Numbered from the stretch's first letter, positions 17,119 through 26,964 are shown. The stretch is DNA of 64,000 nucleotides from Bacillus changyiensis (GCF_027706145.1 NZ_JAQFWW010000002.1:682001-746000); one strand, 5' to 3'. Translations and numbers: made by a program. Notes: generated by a model from the letters alone, not told the origin.

Positions 17119-18839
17119 GATGCTCCCCCAAACAACTGCGCCTGAACGAGATCGTAATACACACCACGTTTTTCGATTAATTCTTGATGTGTTCCGGTTT
17201 CCGCCACTTTCCCGTCTTGCAGCACGATGATTTCATCCATATCTAGCATCCAATGCAACCGGTGTGTCGCCATAAAGACAAGCTTATCTTCAAATAATTT
17301 GAGCATCGTTTCTTTGATTGCATATTCTGTTTCAATATCCAAATGGGCTGTCGGTTCATCTAAAAGAAGAAGCGGACGATTTCCGAGAAAAGCCCGTGCA
17401 ACAGCTATCCGCTGTGCCTGACCACCACTCAATGCCCTCCCGCCTTCACCAATTTGTTCCTCAAGCCCTGCTGGAAGCTGGTTGATTAGTTCTGTAAGTC
17501 CAGCGGCCTTTGCGGCCTGTGCAACTTCTTCATTTGAAGCTTCTGGGTAATAGAAACGAATGTTGGCAGAAAGCGTATCTGGAAATATATATGGATGCTG
17601 TGGGATATATAGAAGCTGACGCTGCCAGCTTTCAGTCTGTAAATGTGTTCTCTCTTGATCGCCAACCTCAATGACACCGCTATTTGTTGCTAAAAAACCA
17701 CCTAGAACATCAATGAGTGTTGATTTTCCAGCACCGCTTTCTCCAATAATCCCAATTTTTTTCTTTCCTTTTAAACATAGGGATATATCACTTAACGAGC
17801 TGCTTTCTTCTTCGCCATGCTGCACTGAGATATTTTTTAAGACAAGTTGAGATTCATCAGCCCATTCAGCAAGTTCAATAGGTTCCTCCTCTTTAAAAGC
17901 AGGCATATCTAAAATTTTCTTGATGGATTTCCCTGCTTCCTGGCCATTTAATGTAGCGTGATAGTCATTACCGACTTCACGAACTGGCAGAAAAAATTCT
18001 GGCGCCAAAATTAGAATGGTCAGCGCAGGACCGAGATGAATATGCCCTTCTACAAGACCGAGCCCTAGAAAAACAGCCACAGTTGCCACAGATAGCATTG
18101 TAAAAAAATCAAGAGCAAACGATGATAGAAAAGCGATTCTAAGTGTGCTCATCGTGGCTTTTCGATAACGTTCACTCACCTTAAAGATATTTTTCGTGTG
18201 TGAGCGGCTCAAACCTAGAAACTTTAATGTCTCTAGTCCTCGGAGCGAGTCTGTAAAATGGTTTGAAAGTGTCTCATAGGTTTTCCACTGGCTGTCAGCT
18301 TTCCTTTTTGCGGCGTACCCCAGCAATATCATAAACGCAATTAAAATAGGCATTGTCACAATTAAAATCAATGCAGATGACCTGTCTTTAAAAAAGCAAT
18401 AAACAACGATTACAACTGGAATAACCGCCATACTGATCATCTTTGGGAGAAACAATTCCAAGTAGCGGCGAAACTGGGTGATCCCTTCAAGGGCAAGTGT
18501 CACCACCTGCCCTGTTCCTGCTTTTTTTGTGAGCCGCGGTCCTGACTGAAAAAGTTTTTCGAGAAAAGCCTTTCTCATCTGGGCCCCGGTCTCAGCGGCA
18601 TAATGATAAACGATCCGCTGTTTGACAAGTGTCACAGCATGTCGAAGCAGAAAAGCCACAATAAAGAGAATCATCAGTAGATTGATCGCCCTGACTTGTT
18701 CTCCATTAAAAAGGCGAGTAACTGCCTCTGCCAACCATTCAGCCTGCATAATGATTGTGACACTTTGAATCAAAGTTAGTCCGGTCAGAACCGCGAGGAT
18801 ACGTTTTATTCCTTTATATTGAAAGAGATCTTTTCCCAT
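17115..18839 (-). CDS. cydC: ABC transporter CydC for cytochrome bd assembly
   Basis: This is the partner half-transporter, 574 residues. It has an N-terminal membrane domain and a C-terminal ATPase with Walker A GESGAGKST, signature LSGGQAQR, Walker B LLLLDEP and ATHRLHW. The pair exports thiols to the outer face, where they are needed for haem insertion into cytochrome bd. The start codon overlaps the cydB stop by one base (TAATG), so the genes are translationally coupled. In B. subtilis naming this is CydC; E. coli-based models label it CydD. Confidence 0.93.
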   Translation of the reverse strand: MGKDLFQYKGIKRILAVLTGLTLIQSVTIIMQAEWLAEAVTRLFNGEQVRAINLLMILFIVAFLLRHAVTLVKQRIVYHYAAETGAQMRKAFLEKLFQSGPRLTKKAGTGQVVTLALEGITQFRRYLELFLPKMISMAVIPVVIVVYCFFKDRSSALILIVTMPILIAFMILLGYAAKRKADSQWKTYETLSNHFTDSLRGLETLKFLGLSRSHTKNIFKVSERYRKATMSTLRIAFLSSFALDFFTMLSVATVAVFLGLGLVEGHIHLGPALTILILAPEFFLPVREVGNDYHATLNGQEAGKSIKKILDMPAFKEEEPIELAEWADESQLVLKNISVQHGEEESSSLSDISLCLKGKKKIGIIGESGAGKSTLIDVLGGFLATNSGVIEVGDQERTHLQTESWQRQLLYIPQHPYIFPDTLSANIRFYYPEASNEEVAQAAKAAGLTELINQLPAGLEEQIGEGGRALSGGQAQRIAVARAFLGNRPLLLLDEPTAHLDIETEYAIKETMLKLFEDKLVFMATHRLHWMLDMDEIIVLQDGKVAETGTHQELIEKRGVYYDLVQAQLFGGAS

Positions 18840-19855
18840 TAATAGATCATAGGCTCCTTATGACTAACGCGTTTCCGGAATACATAATAACTCCAAATTT
18901 GATAGCCCAGTACAAATGGAAGTAATGTCAATGCCACAATCGTCATGACTTTTAACGAATAATCGCCTGAAGAAGCATTATAGACAGTTAAATCATACGC
19001 ACTTTTTATTGAACTAATCATCACGCGTGGAAAGAGCGCCGTAAAAATTGTCCCCACTGTAAGTGCGATTCCTGCACCAGTCATGACAAATGACCAACCA
19101 TCACGTTTTTGTTTCATAAACATAATCGCCATGACGTAGCAGGCAACAATCAAAGCTGCAAGCGGAATCGTGATATGGCCCCGGCCTGTGAATAGATCGG
19201 TTTGAAAGATTGACAAAGCAACAAAAACAACAAGTGCTGCCAAGACAGCGAAAACAATTTTTTGAGCTAATTGTCTTGCACGGTCTCGTAAATCAGCTTC
19301 TGTTCTAAGCGTAATAAAGATCAAACCGTGCAGAAGACAAAGCAGTGTGACAGTGACTCCGCCAGTGACGGAATAAACATTCACATAATCAGTAAAACCA
19401 GCATGTAAATTCATATTAGCGTCTATTGGCATTCCCCGTAAAATACTGGTGAATAAAACACCGAACAAAAACGGTGGCAAAAGACTGCCAAAGAACACGA
19501 CCCAATCCCACGTTTTCGTCCACTTAGCCGTTTCCACTTTTCCTCTAAACTCAAATGCAACACCACGTCCGATTAAAGCGAGCAAGACAAACACAAATGG
19601 AATATAATAACCGCTGAACATTGTCGCATACCAGTGTGGAAAAGCTGCGAAAATCGCACCTCCACCTGTCAGCAACCAAACTTCATTCGCATCCCAGAAT
19701 GGTCCGATCGTATTGATCATCACCCGACGTTCAAGTTCATTACGGCCGAGAAACCGGGTTGCCATACCGACACCAAAATCGAAACCTTCCAAAAAGAAAA
19801 ATCCGATAAAAAGAATAGCAACTAGTATAAACCAGAGTTCATTAAGAGATACCAT
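18839..19855 (-). CDS. cydB: Cytochrome bd ubiquinol/menaquinol oxidase subunit II
   Basis: This is membrane subunit II of the high-affinity terminal oxidase, 338 residues. The N-terminus reads MVSLNELWFILVAILFIGFFFLEGFDFGVG; FFFLEGFDFGVG and GPFWDANEVWL are family signatures. About eight membrane helices can be followed. The ATG at 19855 has CAGGAGG 7 bases upstream; the longer frame would run back through cydA. It overlaps cydA by 14 bases. Together with CydA it reduces O2 to water under low oxygen. Expression is expected to follow the Rex box in front of cydA. Confidence 0.95.
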   Translation of the reverse strand: MVSLNELWFILVAILFIGFFFLEGFDFGVGMATRFLGRNELERRVMINTIGPFWDANEVWLLTGGGAIFAAFPHWYATMFSGYYIPFVFVLLALIGRGVAFEFRGKVETAKWTKTWDWVVFFGSLLPPFLFGVLFTSILRGMPIDANMNLHAGFTDYVNVYSVTGGVTVTLLCLLHGLIFITLRTEADLRDRARQLAQKIVFAVLAALVVFVALSIFQTDLFTGRGHITIPLAALIVACYVMAIMFMKQKRDGWSFVMTGAGIALTVGTIFTALFPRVMISSIKSAYDLTVYNASSGDYSLKVMTIVALTLLPFVLGYQIWSYYVFRKRVSHKEPMIY

Positions 19856-21248
19856 GATAAACCTCCTGATCAAACGGGTCTGTTGACACATGGCCATCTT
19901 GGTGATGGTCATGGTGTTCAGCACCCTTTTTAATCTCACGGATAAACAAGTATACAAGAACAATTGCTAAAATGAGATAAATCGCTGTAAAGGCAATGAC
20001 CGAGAATAAAAGCATACCGGCAGAGACGTTAGGTGAAACCGATTGTGCAGTCGTTAAAATTCCTGTTACGGTCCATGGCTGACGTCCGATTTCTGTCATG
20101 ATCCACCCTGCAGTGTTCGCTATAAATGGGAAAGCGATGAGAGCGACCATACCCCGTAAAAACCATTTGCTTGTCTCAAGCTTTTTGCGAAAGCTGAGGA
20201 TCAAACCTGTTAAAGCAGCTAAAACCATTAAACCACCAGCTCCAGCCATAATCCGAAAACTCCAAAAAGTCGTTTTGACTGGCGGAATATAGTTTCCTTC
20301 TCCATATTTTTCTTCATATTGCTTTTGTAATGTTTTCATTCCTGGAACATCACCGCTGAACTGTTTATATGCTAAGTAGCTCAGTGCATACGGTATGCTG
20401 ATTTCTGAATGGTTTTTTTGGTTTTCTGAATCAATATTAGCAACCATCGTCCATGCAGCTGGGTCTCCACTGTCATCCCAAAGTGCTTCACTTGCCGCCA
20501 TTTTCATCGGCTGGCTTTTCATAAGATGCTGCGCTTGTTCATGTCCGCTAAAAGCGACACCTAAACCAGATATAAGCGCAATCACCATCGCAATTTGAAA
20601 AGATTGTTTAAAAAAGACGACCTCTTGTTTTTTCAATATTTTATACGCACTTACACCAGCGATAAAAAATGCTCCTGTAGCAAGTGCACCGAAAATGACA
20701 TGAGGGAACTCCACCCACAATTGCGGATTTTTAATAATTGCAAAGAAATCTGTCATTTCCGCTCTACCATTTTTAATGGCAAACCCGACTGGTTCCTGCA
20801 TAAATGAGTTTGCCGCCAAAATCCAAAATGCTGACAGCATTGTTCCGAGTGAAACAAGCCAGATCGAAAGGAGGTGTACCTTCTTCGGCAGACGATCCCA
20901 GCCGAAGATCCATAAACCAATAAACGTTGACTCCATAAAGAAAGCTAAAAGAGCTTCAACTGCAAGCGGAGCGCCAAACACATCACCAACAAAACGGGAA
21001 TACTCTGACCAGTTCATCCCAAACTGAAACTCTTGTAAGATTCCTGTGACAACCCCAACTGCAAAGTTAATTAAAAATAAATGCCCCCAAAATTTTGCCA
21101 TCGTTCGGTAAATATCTTTTTTCTTGGCAACATACAGGGTTTCCATTAAGGCGACCATAAACACAAGTCCGATTGACATCGGAACAAAAATAAAGTGAAA
21201 AATCGTCGTTGAAGCAAACTGAAATCGCGCTAAGATTAGTTCATCCAT
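19842..21248 (-). CDS. cydA: Cytochrome bd oxidase subunit I
   Basis: This subunit carries haems b558, b595 and d. The 468 residues match B. subtilis CydA from the first residues (MDELILARFQFASTTIFHF, which contains the conserved haem-ligand His near residue 18). GFLINFAVGVVTG-type, QEFQFGMNWSEYSRFVGDVFG and PQLWVEFPHVIFGALATG segments follow, then a C-terminal EIGRQPWTV. The ribosome binding site GGAGGAAG is 8 bases upstream of ATG 21248. It is the first gene of cydABCD. The long upstream region carries a Rex box, so repression at low NADH/NAD+ is expected, as in B. subtilis. Confidence 0.95.
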   Translation of the reverse strand: MDELILARFQFASTTIFHFIFVPMSIGLVFMVALMETLYVAKKKDIYRTMAKFWGHLFLINFAVGVVTGILQEFQFGMNWSEYSRFVGDVFGAPLAVEALLAFFMESTFIGLWIFGWDRLPKKVHLLSIWLVSLGTMLSAFWILAANSFMQEPVGFAIKNGRAEMTDFFAIIKNPQLWVEFPHVIFGALATGAFFIAGVSAYKILKKQEVVFFKQSFQIAMVIALISGLGVAFSGHEQAQHLMKSQPMKMAASEALWDDSGDPAAWTMVANIDSENQKNHSEISIPYALSYLAYKQFSGDVPGMKTLQKQYEEKYGEGNYIPPVKTTFWSFRIMAGAGGLMVLAALTGLILSFRKKLETSKWFLRGMVALIAFPFIANTAGWIMTEIGRQPWTVTGILTTAQSVSPNVSAGMLLFSVIAFTAIYLILAIVLVYLFIREIKKGAEHHDHHQDGHVSTDPFDQEVYHGIS

Positions 21249-21296
21249 CCCTTGCTTCCTCCATTTCCTTTGTTCATTAAAAATTCTGAATCATAT

Positions 21297-21314
21297 TTGT
21301 TCAATATTTCACAA
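21297..21314 (-). promoter_or_regulatory. Rex operator upstream of cydA
   Basis: On the minus strand TTGTGAAATATTGAACAA fits the Rex consensus TTGTGAA(N4)TTCACAA with two mismatches. It lies 49 bases upstream of the cydA start codon, in the leader or just downstream of the promoter. Rex is the NADH/NAD+-sensing repressor of cydABCD in B. subtilis. Confidence 0.75.
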
Positions 21315-21831
21315 ACTTAAAATGAATAGTGAGCTTGATCATTTCTCAAAATACAATAGAAAGAAAAGTTCAAGTAACCATTCCCAAAATACTCCTATTG
21401 ACTTATAAATCAATCTTACATATGTAATTTACACCTATTGATTACATAAAAAAAGACCTGATTACCTAAATAATGGTTAATTTTGTGGCTAAATATTGAA
21501 TAAAAATCAAACTTTTTTTGTCATTGAATAGTAATTTTTTACCTTGAAAATTCATGAAAGCTTTGCCCGCAAGGGTTTAACGTCTATTTTGACAAGTGGC
21601 AACTGTCACAAAATCGTGAATGTTTTTACCACCTCATAACGGAAATGAGTTTGAAACAATAAATTGTTCATAAGGAGAAGTTACAGAAGAAAAAACTAGG
21701 AAAACCCATTCTACCTCAGGAAGCATTTTTTACATATTCCTACATGCATTGAAACGTAAGTGTTTTCAAGCATAACAATTCAAGTTTATTAGCTATTTAC
21801 CAACAGGATTGTCACATTAATTTCATAAAAA

Positions 21832-21849
21832 ATGTGAAGCCATTCACAA
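21832..21849 (+). promoter_or_regulatory. Rex operator upstream of ywcJ
   Basis: ATGTGAAGCCATTCACAA is a near-perfect Rex palindrome (17 of 18 positions of TTGTGAANNNNTTCACAA, counting the spacer as free). It sits just upstream of a TATACT -10 element (21858-21863) and would block the promoter. ywcJ is a known Rex target in B. subtilis. Confidence 0.85.
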
Positions 21850-21919
21850 TATCCTGATATACTTGTTTAGGTAATCGAAGATACTTCACTGAATTAAACA
21901 TTTGATGGTGGTGTAAAAC

Positions 21920-22708
21920 ATGGAAACAAAGTCACTTATTCTGGTAGAGGAGCTCGCATTAAAAAAATTAGGCATTTATCAACAAAGCCTGCTTCGCTAC
22001 CTTTTACGTGCAATGATGGCAAGTATGTTTATTGGGTTTGGCGTAGTTGTCGCCTTTAAATCAGGAAATTTATTTTTCGCCGAACACTCTCCGGTAGCAT
22101 ATCCACTCGCTGCACTTACTTTTGGAGGAGCTATTATACTTATTGCTTATGGCGGAGGAGATTTATTCACCGGGAATACTTTTTACTTTACATTAGCTGG
22201 TCTTCGTAAAAAGGTACGTTGGCCTCATGTTATTAAGCTCTTATGCTTCAGCTATATCGGCAACATTATGGGCGCGGTCTTTTTTGCAGGAATCGTCTTT
22301 GCATCTGGCCTATTTAAAGATCCGTCTTCTACAAACTTTTTAATGAGTATAGCCGATCATAAAATGAATACACCGACAATTGAATTGTTTTTTAAAGCAA
22401 TTCTTTGTAACTGGCTCGTGTGTCTCGCCTTTTTTATTCCAATGGCTCAAAAGGGAGACGGAGCAAAAATGTTCTCCATGATGTTGTTTGTATTCACATT
22501 CTTCATCTCTGGGTATGAACATAGTATCGCCAATATGTCTGTTTTTGCGATTTCTTTAGTAAGCCCACACCCAGATACAGTTTCTCTAGCAGGTGCGATT
22601 CACAATCTAATCCCTGTAACATTAGGGAACTTAGTTGGTGGAGCGGTCATGATGGGTCTTTTATATCATTATGCAAACAAACCAGGTGGCGAAGAAGTCA
22701 TCAAATAA
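21920..22708 (+). CDS. ywcJ: Formate/nitrite transporter family channel (YwcJ)
   Basis: This integral membrane protein of 262 residues belongs to the FocA/NirC pentameric channel family. Six hydrophobic segments and the family blocks GGGDLFTGNTF, GNIMGAVFFAG, LCNWLVCLAFF and SGYEHSIANM are visible, the last with the conserved pore His. Such channels pass formate, nitrite or lactate-like small anions. Its promoter is covered by a Rex box, so it is expected to be induced in fermentation or anaerobiosis together with cydABCD. The ribosome binding site is weak (GGTGGTG). Confidence 0.88.
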   Translation: METKSLILVEELALKKLGIYQQSLLRYLLRAMMASMFIGFGVVVAFKSGNLFFAEHSPVAYPLAALTFGGAIILIAYGGGDLFTGNTFYFTLAGLRKKVRWPHVIKLLCFSYIGNIMGAVFFAGIVFASGLFKDPSSTNFLMSIADHKMNTPTIELFFKAILCNWLVCLAFFIPMAQKGDGAKMFSMMLFVFTFFISGYEHSIANMSVFAISLVSPHPDTVSLAGAIHNLIPVTLGNLVGGAVMMGLLYHYANKPGGEEVIK

Positions 22709-22710
22709 GT

Positions 22711-22759
22711 AAAAAACAGCTACTACTTATCATAACCGATAAGACAGTAGCTGTTTTTT
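22711..22759 (+). terminator. Terminator of ywcJ
   Basis: A 14-bp perfect stem (22711-22724 with 22746-22759), with a smaller hairpin in the loop and T's on its 3' arm, starts 3 bases after the stop codon. Confidence 0.88.
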
Positions 22760-22769
22760 ATGTATTGAA

Positions 22770-22801
22770 AGGCTAACACATCATGTGTTAGCCTGTTTTT
22801 T
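22770..22801 (+). terminator. Second, convergent terminator overlapping the antiporter stop codon
   Basis: An 11-bp perfect stem (22770-22780 with 22784-22794) with a 3-base loop is followed by T's on the plus strand. The loop is exactly the stop codon of the convergent mleN gene, so the hairpin's right arm encodes the last residues of the antiporter. Confidence 0.75.
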
Positions 22802-24181
22802 TGAGTCTGTGTACCAAATATATTTCCCTGTATATCCATACAGGATTGCAATCCCAATTGAAACAAAGCTCAGCCACATAAACGGTAAATAAGCTAATGT
22901 TGAAACACCAAGAATTCCAGCCATATATATTCCATTATCTGACCACGGGACCATTCCTGATGTCATCGTCCCACCGACCTCGGCATTTCTGGACAACACT
23001 CTTCGGTCAATTCGCAGATCATCATAGCTTTTTTCCATAATTTTCGGTGTTAAAATCAGCGATACATACATTGCGCAACCAAAAAAGTTTGCCAAGAAAG
23101 CGACAATGAGCGTAGATAATGTTACATTTCCTGCAGAAGTCAGTTTTCGTTGAAACTTGGAGACAATGACCTTAAGTACACCCAAATGTTCAAGCAAGCC
23201 ACCGAATCCTAATCCTAAGATAATCACAACGACAGAATCGAGCATTCCTTTAATTCCACCACGGTTCAACAACTTATCCATAAAATCAATTCCGGTATCA
23301 ATCACATAACCGTTATATGCTGTTTTAATTGCATGAGCAAAGTTCATGTCTTGGAAAACCGCAGCCCAGATAGCACCCAACAGTGCACCAATGGCTAGTG
23401 TTGGCAGAGATGGTTTTCCCATCGCCAGAAGGACGATGACAATGATTGCCGGAGCTAACATCCAAATATGGATATCGAACGTGTTCTGTAGTGCGTTTTT
23501 CAGAAACTCAACTTTTTCTAAATCAACATTTTTAGTTCCGTAAATGAAGCCGACAACTGTAAATAAAACCGCAGTAATTAAATACGCGGGAACAGATAAA
23601 TACAACATTGCTTTTACATGTGTGATCACTTCAACTTTTGATAAAGAAGAAGCTAACACCGTGCTATCTGACAGCGGTGATAATTTGTCACCAAAATAGG
23701 CTCCAGATAAAACAGCACCTGCCACAAGCGGAAGAGGCATTCCAAGCCCTTCTCCAATCGCCATCATCGCAATTCCTGCTGTTCCCACAGTTCCCCACGA
23801 TGTTCCCGTAGCAATGGATGTAATCGAACAAATCACAAGAGTTGCAAGTAGGAAAATACTTGGGTGAATAAATTCCAGACCATAATAAATCAATGTCGGT
23901 ACAACCCCACCGGCTAACCAAGTGCCAATTAGAGCACCGACGGCAACCAAGATTAATATGGCTTCAAGGCCATTGGAAATTCCAGTTGTAATCGACTGTT
24001 GCAAATCTTGATAGCGATGACCGAGCCGCAGCCCAAGCATAATCACCAAAAACCATGAAATAAACAGTGCAAGCTGTATCGGCAAATCAAACTTAACTGT
24101 AAATAAACCAACGATAGCTAAAAAAGAGCCTAATACAACAATGATTTCTAACATTGATGGCAGCCGTGTGTTCTTCAACAT
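22781..24181 (-). CDS. mleN: NhaC-family Na+/H+ antiporter, MleN-like (malate-2H+/Na+-lactate)
   Basis: This integral membrane protein has 466 residues and about 12 hydrophobic segments of the NhaC family. Characteristic blocks are SITSIATGTSWGTVGTAGIAMM, SGAYFGDKLSPLSDSTVLASS and GGTMTSGMVPWSDNG. In B. subtilis the malate/lactate antiporter gene mleN directly follows ansAB, and the same order is seen here. I therefore prefer MleN over a generic NhaC. The malic enzyme gene mleA, its usual neighbour, is not present between this gene and ywcJ. Substrate assignment is by synteny. Confidence 0.82.
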   Translation of the reverse strand: MLKNTRLPSMLEIIVVLGSFLAIVGLFTVKFDLPIQLALFISWFLVIMLGLRLGHRYQDLQQSITTGISNGLEAILILVAVGALIGTWLAGGVVPTLIYYGLEFIHPSIFLLATLVICSITSIATGTSWGTVGTAGIAMMAIGEGLGMPLPLVAGAVLSGAYFGDKLSPLSDSTVLASSLSKVEVITHVKAMLYLSVPAYLITAVLFTVVGFIYGTKNVDLEKVEFLKNALQNTFDIHIWMLAPAIIVIVLLAMGKPSLPTLAIGALLGAIWAAVFQDMNFAHAIKTAYNGYVIDTGIDFMDKLLNRGGIKGMLDSVVVIILGLGFGGLLEHLGVLKVIVSKFQRKLTSAGNVTLSTLIVAFLANFFGCAMYVSLILTPKIMEKSYDDLRIDRRVLSRNAEVGGTMTSGMVPWSDNGIYMAGILGVSTLAYLPFMWLSFVSIGIAILYGYTGKYIWYTDSKKQANT

Positions 24182-24311
24182 TTGTCCCCCTCATGCATGA
24201 AACGCTTACAAAATGCGTTGAATCATCATTTTCCGATATTATTTAAAATTTAACTATATTACATTAAAGCATTATATCATGAAAAAGGGTTTGATGGTAT
24301 GACAAATAGAA

Positions 24312-24343
24312 GGAAACACTCGACAAGGCTTAAAAGTGTTTCC
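24312..24343 (-). terminator. Possible terminator of ansAB
   Basis: A 9-bp perfect stem (24312-24320 with 24335-24343) lies 13 bases after the ansB stop codon. The following minus-strand sequence is only moderately T-rich. Confidence 0.5.
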
Positions 24344-24355
24344 ACTCGATTTCCA

Positions 24356-25780
24356 TTAATCTCGATTTAACAGCTCAGCCCCGGCAATACCAGGGTTTGT
24401 CATTTCAAATGGATTTAATATAAGATCAAGCTCTGCTTCTGTTAAGACATCGTATTGAAGGCATAATTCACGTACCGATTGCCCAGTTAAGATCGCTTCC
24501 CTGGCAATTCTAGCTGCTGTTTCATAGCCTAGATGCGGATTAACAGCTGTAATCACACCAGCACTTTTTTCAACATATGCTTGTAAGCGTTTCTCATTGG
24601 CTTCAATACCTGTTACACAATGTTCGGTAAAAGATCGGAAGCCATTGTTCATTATACTGATTGATTGTAGCAAATTAAAAACGAGGATCGGTTCCATCAC
24701 ATTCAGTTCGAGCTGTCCTGCTTCAGATGCCAGACAAATGGTATGATCATTTCCGATCACTTGGAAAGCGATCTGATTGATCAGCTCAGCCATCACCGGA
24801 TTCACTTTCCCAGGCATAATAGATGAACCTGGCTGTCTTGCCGGCAAAGCAATTTCCGCTAATCCTGCACGAGGACCGGAAGCCATCAGTCTGAGATCGT
24901 TTGCGATCTTTGACATATTCATCATACAGACTTTTAAAGCGGCAGACACTTCTGTGTAGGCATCCGTATTTTGTGTCGCATCAACTAGATGCTCAGCACC
25001 CACAAGTGGAAGGTCACTAATCTCTGCCAAATGCTTGACAACCGCTTTAATATAGCGAGGGTCAGCATTTAAACCTGTCCCTACTGCTGTGGCGCCCATA
25101 TTAACTTCGTACAAATGCTGGCGTGATTGTTTAATCCGTTTAATATCACGTTCGATGACACGGCTGTAAGCTTCAAATTCTTGACCGAGACGAATCGGAA
25201 CAGCATCCTGTAGGTGAGTGCGCCCCATTTTGATGACATGATCAAAATCGCTTGCTTTTTTCTTAAATGCAGAAAGCATGTATGCCATCGTATCAAGTAG
25301 TTTCTCCAACAACTTAAGTGTTGAAATATGAATAGCTGTCGGAAACACATCATTTGTAGATTGTGACATATTGACGTGTGTATTCGGACTTAAATGAATG
25401 TATTCACCTTTACGATGACCAAGCAATTCAAGTGCACGATTCCCAATGACTTCATTCGCATTCATGTTCATTGAAGTTCCTGCGCCACCTTGAATCGGAT
25501 CAACGATAAATTGATCAACCAGTTGCCCTGAAATGATCTCATCAGCGGCCTTGACGATTACTTCACCAAGCCCTTTATAAAGACGTTTCGTCTCCATGTT
25601 GGCTAATGCAGCAGCTTTTTTCACCATCGCTAAAGCCTTGATCATTTCCTCATGAATCTTATATCCGGTAATTGGAAAATTCTCGGCTGCACGTAATGTT
25701 TGAATACCGTAGTAAACATCTGCTGGAATATGTTTTTCTCCAAGAAAATCTTTTTCCGTCCGGTAAGGCACCTCATTCAT
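24356..25780 (-). CDS. ansB: Aspartate ammonia-lyase (aspartase)
   Basis: This enzyme converts L-aspartate to fumarate and ammonia. The 474-residue product belongs to the fumarase/aspartase superfamily with HLSPNTHVNMSQSTND (substrate-binding Thr/Ser/Asn), MGRTHLQDAVP, GTGLNADP and the signature loop GSSIMPGKVNPV with the catalytic Ser. It matches B. subtilis AnsB closely from memory. The ATG at 25780 gives the expected N-terminus (YRTEKDFLGEKHIPADVYYG), with GCAGGG upstream. It lies 19 bases behind ansA and together they turn asparagine into fumarate. The divergent AnsR repressor controls the pair. Confidence 0.95.
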   Translation of the reverse strand: MNEVPYRTEKDFLGEKHIPADVYYGIQTLRAAENFPITGYKIHEEMIKALAMVKKAAALANMETKRLYKGLGEVIVKAADEIISGQLVDQFIVDPIQGGAGTSMNMNANEVIGNRALELLGHRKGEYIHLSPNTHVNMSQSTNDVFPTAIHISTLKLLEKLLDTMAYMLSAFKKKASDFDHVIKMGRTHLQDAVPIRLGQEFEAYSRVIERDIKRIKQSRQHLYEVNMGATAVGTGLNADPRYIKAVVKHLAEISDLPLVGAEHLVDATQNTDAYTEVSAALKVCMMNMSKIANDLRLMASGPRAGLAEIALPARQPGSSIMPGKVNPVMAELINQIAFQVIGNDHTICLASEAGQLELNVMEPILVFNLLQSISIMNNGFRSFTEHCVTGIEANEKRLQAYVEKSAGVITAVNPHLGYETAARIAREAILTGQSVRELCLQYDVLTEAELDLILNPFEMTNPGIAGAELLNRD

Positions 25781-25799
25781 TTCATAACCCTGCTTTCTA

Positions 25800-26789
25800 T
25801 TAAATAATGTCGTCTGCAATCGGTGTTTCCATGATTTGTTTAACCTCTGCCAGATCTTCGGTTTTCCCTAATGCCCACATTAGCTTTGGAACAATCGCCT
25901 CGGTGTTCATATTTCTTGAGCGGATAATAGCATGATGATTGATTTTCCGTCCGACTTCATAAATGCTCAAATCCTCTCCTTCTTCAAGACATTGTGTAGT
26001 AATGACAACAACCATTTCTAATTCGATTAATTCGTTTACTTTATTTAATAGGCTTCTTTCCTCAAAAGGGATTCCACCGCTACCATAACTTTCAATGACA
26101 ACACCTTTATATGAACCTTTTAGACAGTCCAAAAACTCCGGTTTCATTCCAGGATGTAGTTTCAACAGGCAAACATCTGTGTTTAAGGACGCTTCAAGCT
26201 GCAATTTTTTATGCTTGATCACAGGAACTTGCTTATTATACTCGATGTTCTCATCATGAATAAATGCAATATAAGGGTAGTTGATACTTTCAAAAGCATC
26301 ATAGCTTTTTGTTCTTAATTTGATAGCCCGTGTACCTAAAATGACGCGGCTATCAAAGACAACATACACTCCGCCAATACCGTCACAGGCAAAACGAATC
26401 GCATCTTTTATATTTTTTTTAGCATCTGTTTTCTTAAATGTAATCGGCACCTGTGAACCCGTGATGACAACAGGTTTATTTATATTTTGGAGCATATATG
26501 AAAGCGCAGCTGATGTGTATGCCATTGTATCCGTTCCATGTGTAATGACAAAACCATCATAATGCTCATCATTTTGATATACTGCCTGAGCCATTTGGAC
26601 CCAATGTTCTGGCTGCATATTTGTACTATCTATATCCATTAAAGATTGTGAATCTATCGTATATTTTGATCGATCAATTGATAAGTAACGGAGAAGCTCT
26701 TCCGCCTTCATTCCCGGAGTAAGTCCATTTTCTCCTTCTACTGAAGCAATAGTCCCACCAGTCGTTAACAGCAGTATCTTTTTCTTCAT
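25800..26789 (-). CDS. ansA: L-asparaginase (type I, cytoplasmic)
   Basis: This enzyme hydrolyses L-asparagine to aspartate and ammonia. The 329 residues equal the length of B. subtilis AnsA. The first catalytic Thr lies in LTTGGTIAS near the N-terminus. The second active-site block [17 protein letters not shown] and [12 protein letters not shown] are present. The ATG at 26789 has GAGGTGG 5 bases upstream; the longer frame from 26888 has no support. No signal peptide is seen, so it is intracellular. It forms an operon with ansB and is divergent from ansR, whose product represses it in B. subtilis until asparagine or aspartate is present. Confidence 0.95.
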   Translation of the reverse strand: MKKKILLLTTGGTIASVEGENGLTPGMKAEELLRYLSIDRSKYTIDSQSLMDIDSTNMQPEHWVQMAQAVYQNDEHYDGFVITHGTDTMAYTSAALSYMLQNINKPVVITGSQVPITFKKTDAKKNIKDAIRFACDGIGGVYVVFDSRVILGTRAIKLRTKSYDAFESINYPYIAFIHDENIEYNKQVPVIKHKKLQLEASLNTDVCLLKLHPGMKPEFLDCLKGSYKGVVIESYGSGGIPFEERSLLNKVNELIELEMVVVITTQCLEEGEDLSIYEVGRKINHHAIIRSRNMNTEAIVPKLMWALGKTEDLAEVKQIMETPIADDII

Positions 26790-26958
26790 GTATTCCACCT
26801 CATTAAGAAGTCGTTTTATACCGTATAAAGCGGCTATGAAGGCTACAACAAGGCAGTAAATACGCTCAATGCGTACCTCCACATGCAATTATAGTCTTCA
26901 AATGTGAAATGATCAAGAAACGTTATTCATTTCGCGTACAACCTTATAGATCATATGC

Positions 26959-26964
26959 TATAAT
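26959..26964 (+). promoter_or_regulatory. -10 element of ansR
   Basis: TATAAT lies 27 bases upstream of the ansR start codon; no good -35 was found at the right distance. The 200-bp divergent region with ansA must also hold the AnsR operator, which I could not identify. Confidence 0.5.

Larger units (their letters stand above)
21249..21919. other. 671-bp divergent regulatory region between cydA and ywcJ
   Basis: The region has no gene. It holds two Rex-type boxes (21297-21314 and 21832-21849) and, near 21750-21770, a TGAAA(N9)TTTCA inverted motif weakly resembling a CcpA cre site. The cydA leader is probably long, as reported for B. subtilis. I could not fix the cydA start point. Confidence 0.6.

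Noticed and set aside
21745-21770. cre-like inverted motif between cydA and ywcJ
   Set aside because: TGAAA(N9)TTTCA lacks the central CG pattern of a good cre; mentioned only as a weak resemblance.
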